From positions 4,650,001 through 4,714,000 of the forward strand of contig NZ_CP115669.1 in NCBI RefSeq assembly GCF_029203285.1: 64,000 nucleotides of DNA, in the 5' to 3' direction. This stretch comes from Pseudomonas sp. PSE14 (GTDB taxonomy: Bacteria > Pseudomonadota > Gammaproteobacteria > Pseudomonadales > Pseudomonadaceae). Numbering within the stretch: position 1 is the first letter of the stretch; every line of letters starts with the position of its first letter. The translations under genes were made by a program, and so were the position numbers. The notes beneath the pieces were generated by a model. That model had not been told where the DNA came from and did not search any database. It was given only the letters and a program-made list of their open reading frames with translations. Of the stretch, positions 30,852-39,263 are shown piece after piece.

Positions 30852-32255
30852 TCAACAGGGGCTTTCCGCGCCCTTGCGCGCGTACCACCACCAGGTGGCG
30901 ACGATGCAGCTCAGGTAGTAGGCGACGAACAGGTACAGGGCGCCCTCGGCGCTGCCGGTCATGGCCAGCGAGGTGCCGAACGCCTTGGGAATGAAGAAGC
31001 CGCCGAACGCGCCGATAGCGGCGGAGAAACCGATCACCGCGGCCGATTCCATGCTGGCGTTCTTGGTTGCCTGGGCCTCGCTGAAGCCGCCTTGTTTCAG
31101 GCGCGCGGCCCACTCATTGCGGAAGATCACCGGGATCATGCGGAAGGTGCTGCCGTTGCCGATGCCGGCGAAGAAGAACAGTGCGATGAAGGAGCCGAGG
31201 AAGCCGAAGAAGCTGCCGGCGCCGCTCGCACCGGGCAGGAAGCTGATCACCGCGAACACGCCGGCGATCATTGCCGCGTAGTTCCACAGGGTGATGCGCG
31301 CGCCGCCGAACTTGTCCGCCAGCCAGCCGCCCAGCGGCCGGCTCAGGGCACCCACCAGCGGGCCGAGGAAGGCGTACTGCAGCGGGTTGATGTCCGGGAA
31401 CTGGGTCTTGCTGAGCATGGCGAAGCCGGCGGAGAAGCCGATGAACGAGCCGAAGGTGGCCACGTACAGCCAGCACATCAGCCAGTTGTGCTTGCGCTTG
31501 AAGATCACCGACTGCTCACGGAACGAGGCCTTGGCATCGGCAATGTCGTTCATGCCGAACCAGGCGGCGATGGAGACCACGGCGATGAAAGGCACCCAGA
31601 TCCAGCCGGCGTTCTGCAGGAACAGGCGACCGCCGTCACTGAGTTGCTGCGGCTCGCCGCCAAAGGCGCCGAACAGACCGCCGGCCACGGCCAGCGGGAC
31701 GGCGAACTGCATCACCGAGACGCCCAGGTTGCCCAGGCCAGCGTTCAGGCCCAGAGCGGTGCCCTGCTGGTTCTTCGGGTAGAAGAAGCTGATGTTGGAC
31801 ATGCTGGAAGCGAAGTTGCCGCCGCCGAAGCCGCACAGCAGCGCGATGGTGGCGAACACCCAGTAAGGCGTGCTCGGCTCCTGCACCGCGAAGCCCAGCC
31901 AGATGCAAGGGATCAGCAGCGAGGCAGTGGACAGCGCAGTCCAGCGACGGCCACCGACCATCGGCACCATGAAGGAATAGAACACCCGCAGGGTGGCGCC
32001 GGAAATCGACGGCAGCGCGGCAAGCAGGAACAGCTGGTCGTTGCTGAAGCTGAAACCGGCGGCGTTCAGGCGCACGGTGACGGTGCTCCAGATCATCCAC
32101 ACGGCAAAGGCCAGCAGCAGCGCGGGAATCGAGATCCACAGGTTGCGTGCGGCGATACGCTTGCCGCTCTGCGCCCAGAACTCGGAGTCCTCGGGGCGCC
32201 AGTCGATCAGCAGCGGACCGCTGGCGGCTTTGAGTTGGGTGTTGATCATGCCCAT
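30852..32255 (-). CDS. narK2: Nitrate/nitrite antiporter NarK2
   Basis: A 467-residue major-facilitator protein with about 12 membrane helices. Nitrate signature sequences are GFGGGNFASSMSNISFFYPK and FFFAGIGNGSTFRMIPVIF, where the glycine-rich helices line the anion path. It starts at MGMINTQLKAA (32255, GAGG ten bases upstream) and comes 7 bp after narK1. In P. aeruginosa the second transporter is the one chiefly needed for anaerobic nitrate growth, working as nitrate/nitrite exchanger. Confidence 0.95.
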   Translation of the reverse strand: MGMINTQLKAASGPLLIDWRPEDSEFWAQSGKRIAARNLWISIPALLLAFAVWMIWSTVTVRLNAAGFSFSNDQLFLLAALPSISGATLRVFYSFMVPMVGGRRWTALSTASLLIPCIWLGFAVQEPSTPYWVFATIALLCGFGGGNFASSMSNISFFYPKNQQGTALGLNAGLGNLGVSVMQFAVPLAVAGGLFGAFGGEPQQLSDGGRLFLQNAGWIWVPFIAVVSIAAWFGMNDIADAKASFREQSVIFKRKHNWLMCWLYVATFGSFIGFSAGFAMLSKTQFPDINPLQYAFLGPLVGALSRPLGGWLADKFGGARITLWNYAAMIAGVFAVISFLPGASGAGSFFGFLGSFIALFFFAGIGNGSTFRMIPVIFRNEWAARLKQGGFSEAQATKNASMESAAVIGFSAAIGAFGGFFIPKAFGTSLAMTGSAEGALYLFVAYYLSCIVATWWWYARKGAESPC

Positions 32256-32262
32256 GACGGCA

Positions 32263-33570
32263 CTACCTCGGGATTGACGAAGAAGGAATGGGGGTGGCGT
32301 CGACATCGGCCGCCGGGGCCTGGCCGTCGCGACGCTGTTGCTGCTTGATCGCGTAGTGCATCCAGACCATGCAGATCACGGTCAGGCCGAACAGCAACAT
32401 GAAGCAGGAGGAGCGCACGCCGATGCGGTCGGCGGCGTAGCCGAACAGGATGGGCAGGCAGAAGCCGCCGAGGCCGCCGATGACCCCGACCATGCCGCCG
32501 ACGGTGCCCATGTTCTGCGGGTAGTAGTCGTGGATGATCCGGTACACGCTGGCCTTGCCGAAGCCCTGGGCGATGCCGACGACGAACACCAGGAAGGTGA
32601 ACAGCCAGACGTTCAGGCCGATGCCGAGGCTGACGTCACCCTTGATGCCGTGGATGGTCATGGTGGTCGGCGGATAGGACAGGAAGAAGAGGCAGACCAG
32701 GCAGATCCAGAACACGCCCCAGTTCACCGCACGGGCGCCGTAGTGGTCGCTGAACCAGCCGCCCAGGGCACGGATCAGGCCCGACGGCAGGGTGAACAGC
32801 ATGGTGATGAAGGACGCGGTGCGCAGGTCCAGGCCGTACTCGGCGATGTAGTACTTGGGCAGCCACAGGGCCAGGGCGACGAAGCCGCCGAAGACGAAGA
32901 AGTAGTACAGGCCGAAGCGCCACACGCGCAGCTCGCCCAGCGGCGCCAGCTGCTTGGCCAGGGTCGGCCGCGGACGGCTCGGGTCGGCGTCGCCGCCCTT
33001 GGTGTGGGCCGGGTCCGTCCAGGTGCAGAACCAGAACAGCAGCGCGGTCACCAGCATGGCCACCGAGTAGATCTGCGGGACCATGCGCCAGCCGACGGCG
33101 ACCACGATCATCGGCGCCACCAGGTTGGTGATCGCCGCGCCCGCATTGCCGGCGCCGAAGATGCCCATGGCGGTGCCCTGGCGTTCCTTCTCGAACCACG
33201 AGGAGGTGTAGGCGATGCCTACCGCGAAGGAGCCGCCGGCCAGACCGACGAACAGACCGAGCACCAGGTAGTGCCAGTAGAGCGTGGCGAAGGCCAGGCC
33301 GTAGATCGGGATGGCCACCAGCAGCATGTGGATGAAGAACACGATGCGCCCGCCGAAGCGGTCGGTGATCAACCCCAGCGGCAGGCGCACCAGCGAACCG
33401 GTAAGGATCGGCAACGCCACCATCAGGCCGAACTGGGCTTCTGACAGCCCCAGCTCCTCCTTGATGCGAATACCGATGATCGAAAACATCGTCCAGACCG
33501 CGAAGTTCACGGCGAACGCCAGTGTGCTCATGCCGAGCACGGAGTACTGTTTCTGACGATGGGACAGCAT
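32263..33570 (-). CDS. narK1: Nitrate transporter NarK1
   Basis: A 435-residue major-facilitator protein, first gene of the narK1K2GHJI operon. The glycine-rich nitrate motif LFVGLAGGSFAVGIAYTSSWF is clear, with GFGKASVYRIIHDYYP in the second half. The ATG at 33570 is preferred over an in-frame GTG at 33582, because the GGAAGTGAG ribosome site lies directly in front of that GTG. It is probably the nitrate/proton symporter of the pair. Its promoter contains an Anr/Dnr box and a NarL site. Confidence 0.95.
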   Translation of the reverse strand: MLSHRQKQYSVLGMSTLAFAVNFAVWTMFSIIGIRIKEELGLSEAQFGLMVALPILTGSLVRLPLGLITDRFGGRIVFFIHMLLVAIPIYGLAFATLYWHYLVLGLFVGLAGGSFAVGIAYTSSWFEKERQGTAMGIFGAGNAGAAITNLVAPMIVVAVGWRMVPQIYSVAMLVTALLFWFCTWTDPAHTKGGDADPSRPRPTLAKQLAPLGELRVWRFGLYYFFVFGGFVALALWLPKYYIAEYGLDLRTASFITMLFTLPSGLIRALGGWFSDHYGARAVNWGVFWICLVCLFFLSYPPTTMTIHGIKGDVSLGIGLNVWLFTFLVFVVGIAQGFGKASVYRIIHDYYPQNMGTVGGMVGVIGGLGGFCLPILFGYAADRIGVRSSCFMLLFGLTVICMVWMHYAIKQQQRRDGQAPAADVDATPIPSSSIPR

Positions 33571-33631
33571 GGCTAAGCTCACTTCCTGACAGCCTTTGCC
33601 CGCACGTTAGGTAAGGACTAGTCGCCTTCTC

Positions 33632-33645
33632 TTGATCGTCATCAA
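33632..33645. promoter_or_regulatory. Anr/Dnr (FNR-type) box, narK1 / narX intergenic
   Basis: TTGATCGTCATCAA is a perfect match to the FNR-family consensus TTGAT-N4-ATCAA. Its centre is about 69 bp before the narK1 ATG. A class II promoter would then start near 33597 and give a 27-nt leader. Confidence 0.93.
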
Positions 33646-33682
33646 TGAGCCAAAGGGCGATTCATGAGCAGATGCGCGCCGC

Positions 33683-33698
33683 TACCTCCTAGTGGGTA
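33683..33698. promoter_or_regulatory. NarL 7-2-7 site, narK1 / narX intergenic
   Basis: TACCTCC-TA-GTGGGTA is an inverted pair of NarL heptamers (consensus TACYYMT) with a 2-bp spacer. It lies about 93 bp upstream of the inferred narK1 transcription start, so NarL may activate narK1 with Anr. Confidence 0.8.
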
Positions 33699-33743
33699 TC
33701 ACCGAAACGAATGCTTAATTTATTGTTTTTAAAGGCATTTTTA

Positions 33744-35606
33744 ATGAATACGGTGCACTCGACCGAACCCTCCGCCAGCGACCGATTCTTTGTGGGTAGT
33801 CCCCCCGCCGGGCGCCCTTCCCTGCGCAAATCCATCGTCGTGCGCTTCGGCTGCTACCTCACCCTGCTGGTGTCGCTGGCGCTGGCCGGCATGTTCAGCG
33901 CCCTGCTGTTCGCCGACTATTCGCACCAGGACGCGGCGGTGATCAACCAGGCCGGTTCCCTGCGCATGCTCACCTACCGCCTGGCGCTGGACCCATCGCC
34001 GATCAACCGCCAGGCCCTGCAATCCACCCTGCGCGCGCGCATGGACAGCGAGGAGATCAACCGCCTGCTGCGCCGCGCCGATGCCGACGCGCCAATCCGC
34101 CGGCAACACGAACAACTGCGCCAGGAGCTGAGCAAGCTCGACCTGGCCCAGGCCCCGGCGCTAGAGACGCTGGACACCTTCGTCAGCCATATCGATGCCT
34201 TCGTCGGCACGCTGCAGAGCAACGCCGAGCAGCGCTCGCAGATGCTCAGCACGGTGCAGGGCCTGTGCCTGTTCCTCAGCCTGCTGGTGGTCTTCATCAG
34301 CCTCTACGACCTGAGCTACCACGTGGTCGGCCCCTTGCGCGACCTCACCAGCACCGCCCGCCGGCTCGGCCAGGGCGACCTCAGCGCGCGGGTCAGCAGC
34401 AGCGGCGAGGATGAGCTGAGTCAGCTGGGCGAACGCTTCAACCAGATGGCGACGGAACTGCAGGCCATCTACCGCGAGCTGGAAGCGCGGGTGGAAGACA
34501 AGACCCGCGACCTCTCCAACAGCCACCAGCGCCTGGAACTGCTCTACGCCAGCGCCCGCCGCCTGGGCCAGGACCCCTACGACGAACGTACCCTGCAACC
34601 GCTGCTGAACCAGCTCGAACGCGTGCTGCAAGCCGGCAAGGTGACCTTGTGCCTGAACAAGGACGGCGTCGAACGCGCCTACACCTCGCTGACCACCGAC
34701 GGCATCACCGGCGGCTTCTGCCTGCAGGGCAACTGCGGCGACTGCCGTGCCCAGGCCGAGCACTGCAGCGAACCGACCAAGGGGCTCAACCCGTTGCTGA
34801 TGCAGCCGCTGTCCATTGGCGAGCACCGCTTCGGCGAGCTGTTCATCGAGACTGCCAGCGGCCGTCTGGAAGACTGGCAGCGGCAGTTCGTAGAAGGCTT
34901 CTGCGACAACATCGCGCGCACCTTCGCCCTGTCCCTGCAACAGGAGCAGGAGAACCGCCTGGCGCTGTTCGCCGAGCGCGGCACCATCGCCCGCGAACTG
35001 CACGACTCACTGGCGCAATCGCTGTCCTACCTGAAGATCCAGGTCAGCCGCCTGGCCACCCTGCTCAAGCGCGAAGCGCCCGCGGAAAAGATCGACGAAA
35101 CCCTCGACGAGCTGCGCGAAGGACTCAACAGCGCCTACCGCCAGTTGCGCGAACTGCTTACCACCTTCCGCCTGAGTCTGGAGCAATCCAGCCTGGAGGC
35201 GGCGCTGGTGAAGACGGTGGAGGAGTTCGGCGAGCGTGGCGACCTGGCCATCGAGCTGGACAACCGCATGGCGCACATCCCGCTCAACCCCAACGAGGAA
35301 ATCCACATCCTGCAGATCGTCCGCGAGGCGCTGTCCAACGTGGTGCGCCATGCCCGCGCCAGCCACGCGAAGGTCAGCCTTGCCGAGGATGCCGACGACC
35401 AGGTGTGCATCACCATCGACGACGACGGCGTCGGCTTTGACCCAGCGCAGAGCCGCAATGGGCACTATGGGCTTAGCATCATGCGGGAGCGCAGCCAGAC
35501 CCTAGAGGCGAACTTCAGCATCGCCCCACGCATGCCGCAGGGCACCCGCGTCAGCGTGCGCTTCACCCACAAACCCCTGTCGCAGTCCCCGGAGACCCAC
35601 CCATGA
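33744..35606 (+). CDS. narX: Nitrate/nitrite sensor histidine kinase NarX
   Basis: About 620 residues from ATG 33744 (AAGG upstream); ATG 33711 would add 11 residues. Order: first membrane helix, periplasmic P-box INQAGSLRMLTYRLAL that binds nitrate, second helix, HAMP, a cysteine cluster (CLQGNCGDCRAQAEHC) in the central module, and the HPK7 kinase with H-box ARELHDSLAQSLSYLKIQ and ATPase motifs. It phosphorylates NarL. The gene is divergent from narK1 and overlaps narL by 4 bp (ATGA). Confidence 0.96.
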   Translation: MNTVHSTEPSASDRFFVGSPPAGRPSLRKSIVVRFGCYLTLLVSLALAGMFSALLFADYSHQDAAVINQAGSLRMLTYRLALDPSPINRQALQSTLRARMDSEEINRLLRRADADAPIRRQHEQLRQELSKLDLAQAPALETLDTFVSHIDAFVGTLQSNAEQRSQMLSTVQGLCLFLSLLVVFISLYDLSYHVVGPLRDLTSTARRLGQGDLSARVSSSGEDELSQLGERFNQMATELQAIYRELEARVEDKTRDLSNSHQRLELLYASARRLGQDPYDERTLQPLLNQLERVLQAGKVTLCLNKDGVERAYTSLTTDGITGGFCLQGNCGDCRAQAEHCSEPTKGLNPLLMQPLSIGEHRFGELFIETASGRLEDWQRQFVEGFCDNIARTFALSLQQEQENRLALFAERGTIARELHDSLAQSLSYLKIQVSRLATLLKREAPAEKIDETLDELREGLNSAYRQLRELLTTFRLSLEQSSLEAALVKTVEEFGERGDLAIELDNRMAHIPLNPNEEIHILQIVREALSNVVRHARASHAKVSLAEDADDQVCITIDDDGVGFDPAQSRNGHYGLSIMRERSQTLEANFSIAPRMPQGTRVSVRFTHKPLSQSPETHP

Positions 35607-36256
35607 CGGCCACCCCCACCGACGACCGCGCGCGCATCCTGCTCGTCGACGACCACCCGATGATGCGCAAGGGCGTGGTTCAGCTGCTGGAGTTCGAGGA
35701 CGACCTGCAGGTCGTGGGTGAAGCCGGCAGCGGCGAGGAAGCGCTGCGCCTGGCTGCGGAGCTGGAACCGGACATGATCCTGCTCGACCTCAACATGAAG
35801 GGCATGACCGGCCTCGACACCCTGCGCGCCATGCGCGAACAGGGCGTGGACGCACGCATCGTGGTGTTCACCGTCTCCGATGATCGCAACGACGTGATCA
35901 ACGTCCTGCGTGCCGGCGCCGACGGCTATCTGCTCAAGGACATGGAACCCGAGCGCCTGCTCGAACACATCCGCCAGGCCGCCACCGGCCAGCTCACCAT
36001 CAGCCCCCAACTGACCCAGGTGCTGGCCCAGGCGCTGCGCGGCGACGACCGCCCCAAGGGCATCGAGGAGCTCACCGACCGCGAACGGCAGATTCTGCGC
36101 CAGCTCGCCCACGGCTACAGCAACAAGATGATCGCGCGCAAACTCGACATCACCGAAGGCACGGTGAAGGTCCACGTGAAGCGCGTGCTGCACAAGCTGG
36201 GGATGCGTTCGCGCGTCGAAGCGGCGGTGTGGGCGGTGGAGAACCACCTGGTCTGA
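35603..36256 (+). CDS. narL: Nitrate response regulator NarL
   Basis: A 217-residue response regulator. The receiver domain has LLVDDHPMMRKG, the phospho-accepting aspartate in ILLDLNMKGMTG, and the conserved lysine in YLLKDMEPE. The C-terminal LuxR-type HTH is LTDRERQILRQLAHGYSNKMIARKLDITEGTVKVHVKRVL. Phosphorylated by NarX, it binds TACYYMT heptamers such as those found here at 33683, 36377 and possibly 41130. Confidence 0.96.
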   Translation: MTATPTDDRARILLVDDHPMMRKGVVQLLEFEDDLQVVGEAGSGEEALRLAAELEPDMILLDLNMKGMTGLDTLRAMREQGVDARIVVFTVSDDRNDVINVLRAGADGYLLKDMEPERLLEHIRQAATGQLTISPQLTQVLAQALRGDDRPKGIEELTDRERQILRQLAHGYSNKMIARKLDITEGTVKVHVKRVLHKLGMRSRVEAAVWAVENHLV

Positions 36257-36283
36257 CCGTCCCCCACCCGATCTGCCCCAACC

Positions 36284-36366
36284 TGTAGGAGCGAGCTTGC
36301 TCGCGAACAGACTCCGCTGCGGGGCTGGTTCGCGAGCAAGGACTGGGCGTCCCCCTCGGTCCTACA
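36284..36366. repeat. REP-like element with one variant arm
   Basis: The left arm is standard (TGTAGGAGCGAGCTTGCTCG). The right arm is GCGAGCAAG, a 14-bp insert GACTGGGCGTCCCC, then CTCGGTCCTACA. The insert sits exactly at the arm's palindrome centre, as at 53892 and 44300. Confidence 0.9.
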
Positions 36367-36376
36367 AGGAAGCCTC

Positions 36377-36392
36377 TACCTCACTGGTAGTA
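36377..36392 (+). promoter_or_regulatory. NarL 7-2-7-like site upstream of DGC gene
   Basis: TACCTCA-CT-GGTAGTA: two heptamers (TACCTCA and, on the other strand, TACTACC) spaced by 2 bp. Centre is about 29 bp upstream of the Anr box centre, around -70 from the inferred start. Confidence 0.6.
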
Positions 36393-36406
36393 GTCCGCTC
36401 GCCGAC

Positions 36407-36420
36407 TTGATTCAGATCAT
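36407..36420 (+). promoter_or_regulatory. Anr/Dnr box upstream of DGC gene
   Basis: TTGATTCAGATCAT matches nine of the ten defined positions of TTGAT-N4-ATCAA. The centre is 60 bp before the ATG at 36474, so a class II start near 36455 would fit. Confidence 0.75.
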
Positions 36421-36473
36421 GTCGCGCCAGCCCAAGGCGGCAGGACACTGCGGAACTCACCCAGGAGGTCCCC

Positions 36474-36842
36474 ATGCCGCCCTCGCCGCACCTGCCCCTC
36501 GTCTATTCCTGCTCCGGCTGCTCCAACCTCGCGCAGTTGGCCAATGACCTCGCCCTGCGCCTGGACCGTGACGGACTGGCGGAGATGTCCTGCATCGCGG
36601 GAGTCGGCGGTGATGTGCCGGCACTGGTGAAGAAAGCCTGCTCCGGCCGACGGATCATTGCCCTCGACGGCTGCCACCTGCACTGCGTGCAGAACTGCCT
36701 GGCACGCCACGGAGTGAAGGCCAGGCATGAGATCACCCTGACCGAATATGGCCTGAAGAAACGCTACGGCCAGGACGCGCCGGTGCAGGATTTCGAGATG
36801 CTCTACGAGGAACTGCAGTTCCTCGTGCGCACCCCGGCCTGA
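36474..36842 (+). CDS. DGC-domain putative zinc-binding protein
   Basis: A 122-residue soluble protein. Two cysteine groups define the DGC family: VYSCSGCSNLAQ at residues about 9-20 and IALDGCHLHCVQNCLARHGV at about 62-81 (DGC plus two more cysteines). The molecular role is unknown; metal binding is inferred from cysteines. A strong AGGAGGT site precedes the ATG. Upstream Anr and NarL-like sites and its place between narXL and ubiT suggest a job in anaerobic nitrate respiration. It corresponds, from memory, to PA3880. Confidence 0.88.
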   Translation: MPPSPHLPLVYSCSGCSNLAQLANDLALRLDRDGLAEMSCIAGVGGDVPALVKKACSGRRIIALDGCHLHCVQNCLARHGVKARHEITLTEYGLKKRYGQDAPVQDFEMLYEELQFLVRTPA

Positions 36843-36856
36843 AACTCAGGCGTTTT
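36837..36856 (+). terminator. Hairpin made of the two convergent stop codons
   Basis: GCCTGA-AAC-TCAGGC followed by GTTTT. The stem contains the TGA of the DGC gene and, on the other strand, the TGA of ubiT. The T-run serves the plus-strand transcript. Confidence 0.7.
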
Positions 36857-37319
36857 CCTGCACCACCCGGCTGGCGCGGTGCATGGCGCTCCACAGCCAG
36901 GCCGGCAGGCTGTCCGGGTCGAGACTGTCGATCAGGTTCTTCACGGCCAGCCCCAGTTCGGTATCACCCTCGATCACCAGGCGCCGGCGGAAGAACAGCG
37001 TGTCAGGGTCCTCCTGTCGCCCCGCCAATAGCAGGAAGTCGCGCCAGCTTCCGCGGATGGTCACGCTCGGCGAGCAGGCGTCGGCGAAGCGCAGGCCGTT
37101 GCGATCGTGGGTGAAGCTCCAGGCCAATCCGAGGTCGCTTACCTCCAGGCGCAGCCAGTGGCCGTCGAGTATGTCGAAAGCACCTTCGGCCAGCGCATCG
37201 GCGAACAGCCGGTTGGCGGCGCGCTGCAGCACCGCGCGCTGCAATCCAGAGGGGACGCGCGCGGCCAGCGGCAGGAGTCGATCGGCGGCGCGCAGGGCGC
37301 CGGTTTCCAGAGTCAGCAC
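36846..37319 (-). CDS. ubiT: O2-independent ubiquinone biosynthesis accessory factor UbiT (SCP2 domain)
   Basis: A 157-residue SCP2-type lipid-binding protein. The segments LRLEVSDLGLAWSFTHD and SPSVTIRGSWRDFLLLAGRQEDPDTLFFRRRLVIEGDTELGL are typical of UbiT (formerly YhbT). In E. coli UbiT, UbiU and UbiV allow ubiquinone synthesis without oxygen; P. aeruginosa homologues do the same during denitrification. It overlaps ubiV by 7 bp and is last in the operon moaB-moeA-ubiU-ubiV-ubiT. Confidence 0.92.
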   Translation of the reverse strand: MLTLETGALRAADRLLPLAARVPSGLQRAVLQRAANRLFADALAEGAFDILDGHWLRLEVSDLGLAWSFTHDRNGLRFADACSPSVTIRGSWRDFLLLAGRQEDPDTLFFRRRLVIEGDTELGLAVKNLIDSLDPDSLPAWLWSAMHRASRVVQENA

Positions 37320-38206
37320 AGGTTCACCTCATCACTGCGCAGCATGCCCGCTCGGCCATGCCAGTATCCGTTGCAACCGTCCACCGCCAGCGGCGGCGTG
37401 GCGCCATTGCGCACGCGGTCGAAGGCCTGCACGACGTCCACCATGCCTTCCGCACGCGGGCTCAGGCGCAACCAATCGGCGCCGCAATCACGCAGCGAGG
37501 CGTAGTCCGCCAACAGGTTGCTGGCCTCGCCGGACATCGTCTGGATGCCGTTGAGAGTGAACAGCGGGAAACCCTCCTGGCTGAGCATCGACATGCCCTC
37601 CGGGTAGTTCATGCAGCAGAACTGGCAGTCGTCCTTGGGACGGTTTTCCGCGCGAGCGGTGAAGCAGCGCGCCGAGTAGGCGAGCGGCAAGTGGCCGTAG
37701 GCGAACACCTCGGTCTCCACCTCGCTGATACCCAGCTCGCGGGCCTGCTCGATTACCGCGTGGATCTGCTCGCCGGAGCACTCCACCGGCGGCACCCAGC
37801 GGCGCAATCCGGCAGCATGCAGTTCCGCCAGCGTGTGGCCGTTGTAGACGTTGAGCGCAGGGCCGCCGACGAACTCGACGCCGAGGCCGGAGAGAATCTG
37901 CACTGCGCCCATGTCGTTGGCCTCGACCTGCAACTCGCCGTTCCCGCACAGCCGGCGCAGCGCGGAGAGCTCCGAGGCCGCCTCGATCAGCGCCAATCCC
38001 GAGATGAGAATCTGCGCCCTGCCCTGCTGCTGCAGCTCACGGCCAAGGCCGAGCCAGTCATCCAGCGACAGTGCACGGCGCTTGGAGCAGACGGTCTCGC
38101 CGAGGGTGATCACGTCCAGCGGCTGTTCGGCCATCTGCGCATAAAAATCCAGGAGTGTCCGGCGGTCCCAGTAGAACAGCACCGGGCCTAAGCTCAGTTT
38201 CATCAC
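37313..38206 (-). CDS. ubiV: O2-independent ubiquinone hydroxylation protein UbiV (U32 family)
   Basis: A 297-residue U32 peptidase-family protein without known protease function. Cysteines expected to bind a [4Fe-4S] cluster are C39-like in GETVCSKRRAL, one in YSARCFTARAEN, and CQFCCMNYPEG. With UbiU it hydroxylates the ubiquinone ring using prephenate as oxygen donor when O2 is absent. It starts 7 bp after ubiU and overlaps ubiT. Confidence 0.94.
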   Translation of the reverse strand: MMKLSLGPVLFYWDRRTLLDFYAQMAEQPLDVITLGETVCSKRRALSLDDWLGLGRELQQQGRAQILISGLALIEAASELSALRRLCGNGELQVEANDMGAVQILSGLGVEFVGGPALNVYNGHTLAELHAAGLRRWVPPVECSGEQIHAVIEQARELGISEVETEVFAYGHLPLAYSARCFTARAENRPKDDCQFCCMNYPEGMSMLSQEGFPLFTLNGIQTMSGEASNLLADYASLRDCGADWLRLSPRAEGMVDVVQAFDRVRNGATPPLAVDGCNGYWHGRAGMLRSDEVNLC

Positions 38207-38213
38207 GACGCCC

Positions 38214-39209
38214 TCACTGCCAGGAACGATGGTAGGCGCCCAGGGTGGTCTGGTGGCCTTCGGAAAGCTTGTCCAGGGCTTCCTGCCACTGGGTCAGCGT
38301 GCGGTAACTCTCAGGCGCGCGCTTCCAGGAATCCAGCGCCTGGCGCCAGACGCGGGTGACCTGCTCGACATAGGCCGGGCTGCGCTGGCGGCCCTCGATC
38401 TTCACGGCCGCCACGCCGATTTCCGCCAATTGCGGAATCAGGTCGATGGTGTTGAGGCTGGTGGGCTCCTCCAGGGCATGGAAGCGCTCGCCGTTGACCA
38501 CGAAGCGGCCCTTGCACAGGGTCGGGTAGCCCGCCGGTTCGTCTGGTGCATAGCGGTCGATCAGCACGTCGTTGAGCCGCGAGGTCAGCCCTTCGGGCTC
38601 CTCGCTCCAACGCACCGCCTTGGCCGGCGAGCAGACGCCGCAGAGATTCGGCGACTCGCCAGTGACATAGGACGACAGATGGCAGCGCCCTTCGGCCATG
38701 ATGCACAGGCTGCCGAAGGCGAAGACTTCGATGGGCACCGGGCTGTTCGCCGCCACCTGGCGCACCTGCGCCAGCGACAGCACGCGCGGCAGCACGGCGC
38801 GGCGGATGCCGTAGCGCTCGTGGTAGAAGGCCAGCGCCGCGACATTGGTGGCCGAGCCCTGCACCGAGAGGTGAAGCGAGAGGTTCGGGTGGCGTTTGGC
38901 GGCGTAGCCGAGCACCGCGCAGTCGGCGGCGATCAGTGCGTCCACGCCCAGGTCGGCGGCCTGGTCCACCGCGCGCTGCCAGCGCGCCCAACCGGCGGCG
39001 CCGGGGTAGGTGTTGACCGCCACGTACATCTGCTTGCCGGCGCCGTGGATAAGTTCCACGCCCTGGCGCAGCTGGCGGTCATCGAGGTTGAGGCCAGCGA
39101 AGTGCCGGGCGTTGGTGTCGTCGCGAAAGCCGACGTAGATGGCGTCGGCGCCTTCGCGCAGGGCCGATTTCAGGGCGGGCAGACTTCCCGCCGGGCAGAC
39201 CAGTTGCAT
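38214..39209 (-). CDS. ubiU: O2-independent ubiquinone hydroxylation protein UbiU (U32 family)
   Basis: A 331-residue U32 protein from ATG 39209, chosen for the GGGGGAAG site directly upstream. It starts MQLVCPAGSLPALKSALREGADAIYVGFRDDTNARHF. Cluster cysteines are in GRCHLSSYVTGESPNLCGVCSPA and, further on, YPTLCKGRFVVNGE. It is the UbiV partner. A 54-bp spacer with a perfect hairpin separates it from moeA. Confidence 0.95.
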   Translation of the reverse strand: MQLVCPAGSLPALKSALREGADAIYVGFRDDTNARHFAGLNLDDRQLRQGVELIHGAGKQMYVAVNTYPGAAGWARWQRAVDQAADLGVDALIAADCAVLGYAAKRHPNLSLHLSVQGSATNVAALAFYHERYGIRRAVLPRVLSLAQVRQVAANSPVPIEVFAFGSLCIMAEGRCHLSSYVTGESPNLCGVCSPAKAVRWSEEPEGLTSRLNDVLIDRYAPDEPAGYPTLCKGRFVVNGERFHALEEPTSLNTIDLIPQLAEIGVAAVKIEGRQRSPAYVEQVTRVWRQALDSWKRAPESYRTLTQWQEALDKLSEGHQTTLGAYHRSWQ

Positions 39210-39231
39210 GCTTCCCCCGGACACTTCGAAG

Positions 39232-39252
39232 GCCGCCGGCCCCGCCGGCGGC
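39232..39252 (-). terminator. Intercistronic hairpin moeA / ubiU
   Basis: Perfect 9-bp stem GCCGCCGGC / GCCGGCGGC with a 3-nt loop between moeA and ubiU. No T-run follows, so it may tune rather than stop expression of ubiUVT. Confidence 0.65.
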
Positions 39253-39263
39253 AGGGAACGGCG

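Noticed and set aside
26992-30918. A 1308-codon open frame on the plus strand
   Set aside because: It is antisense to narG. In high-GC genomes the antisense frame of a long gene often lacks stops. Its product is His/Val/Ala/Gly-rich low-complexity and has no domain.
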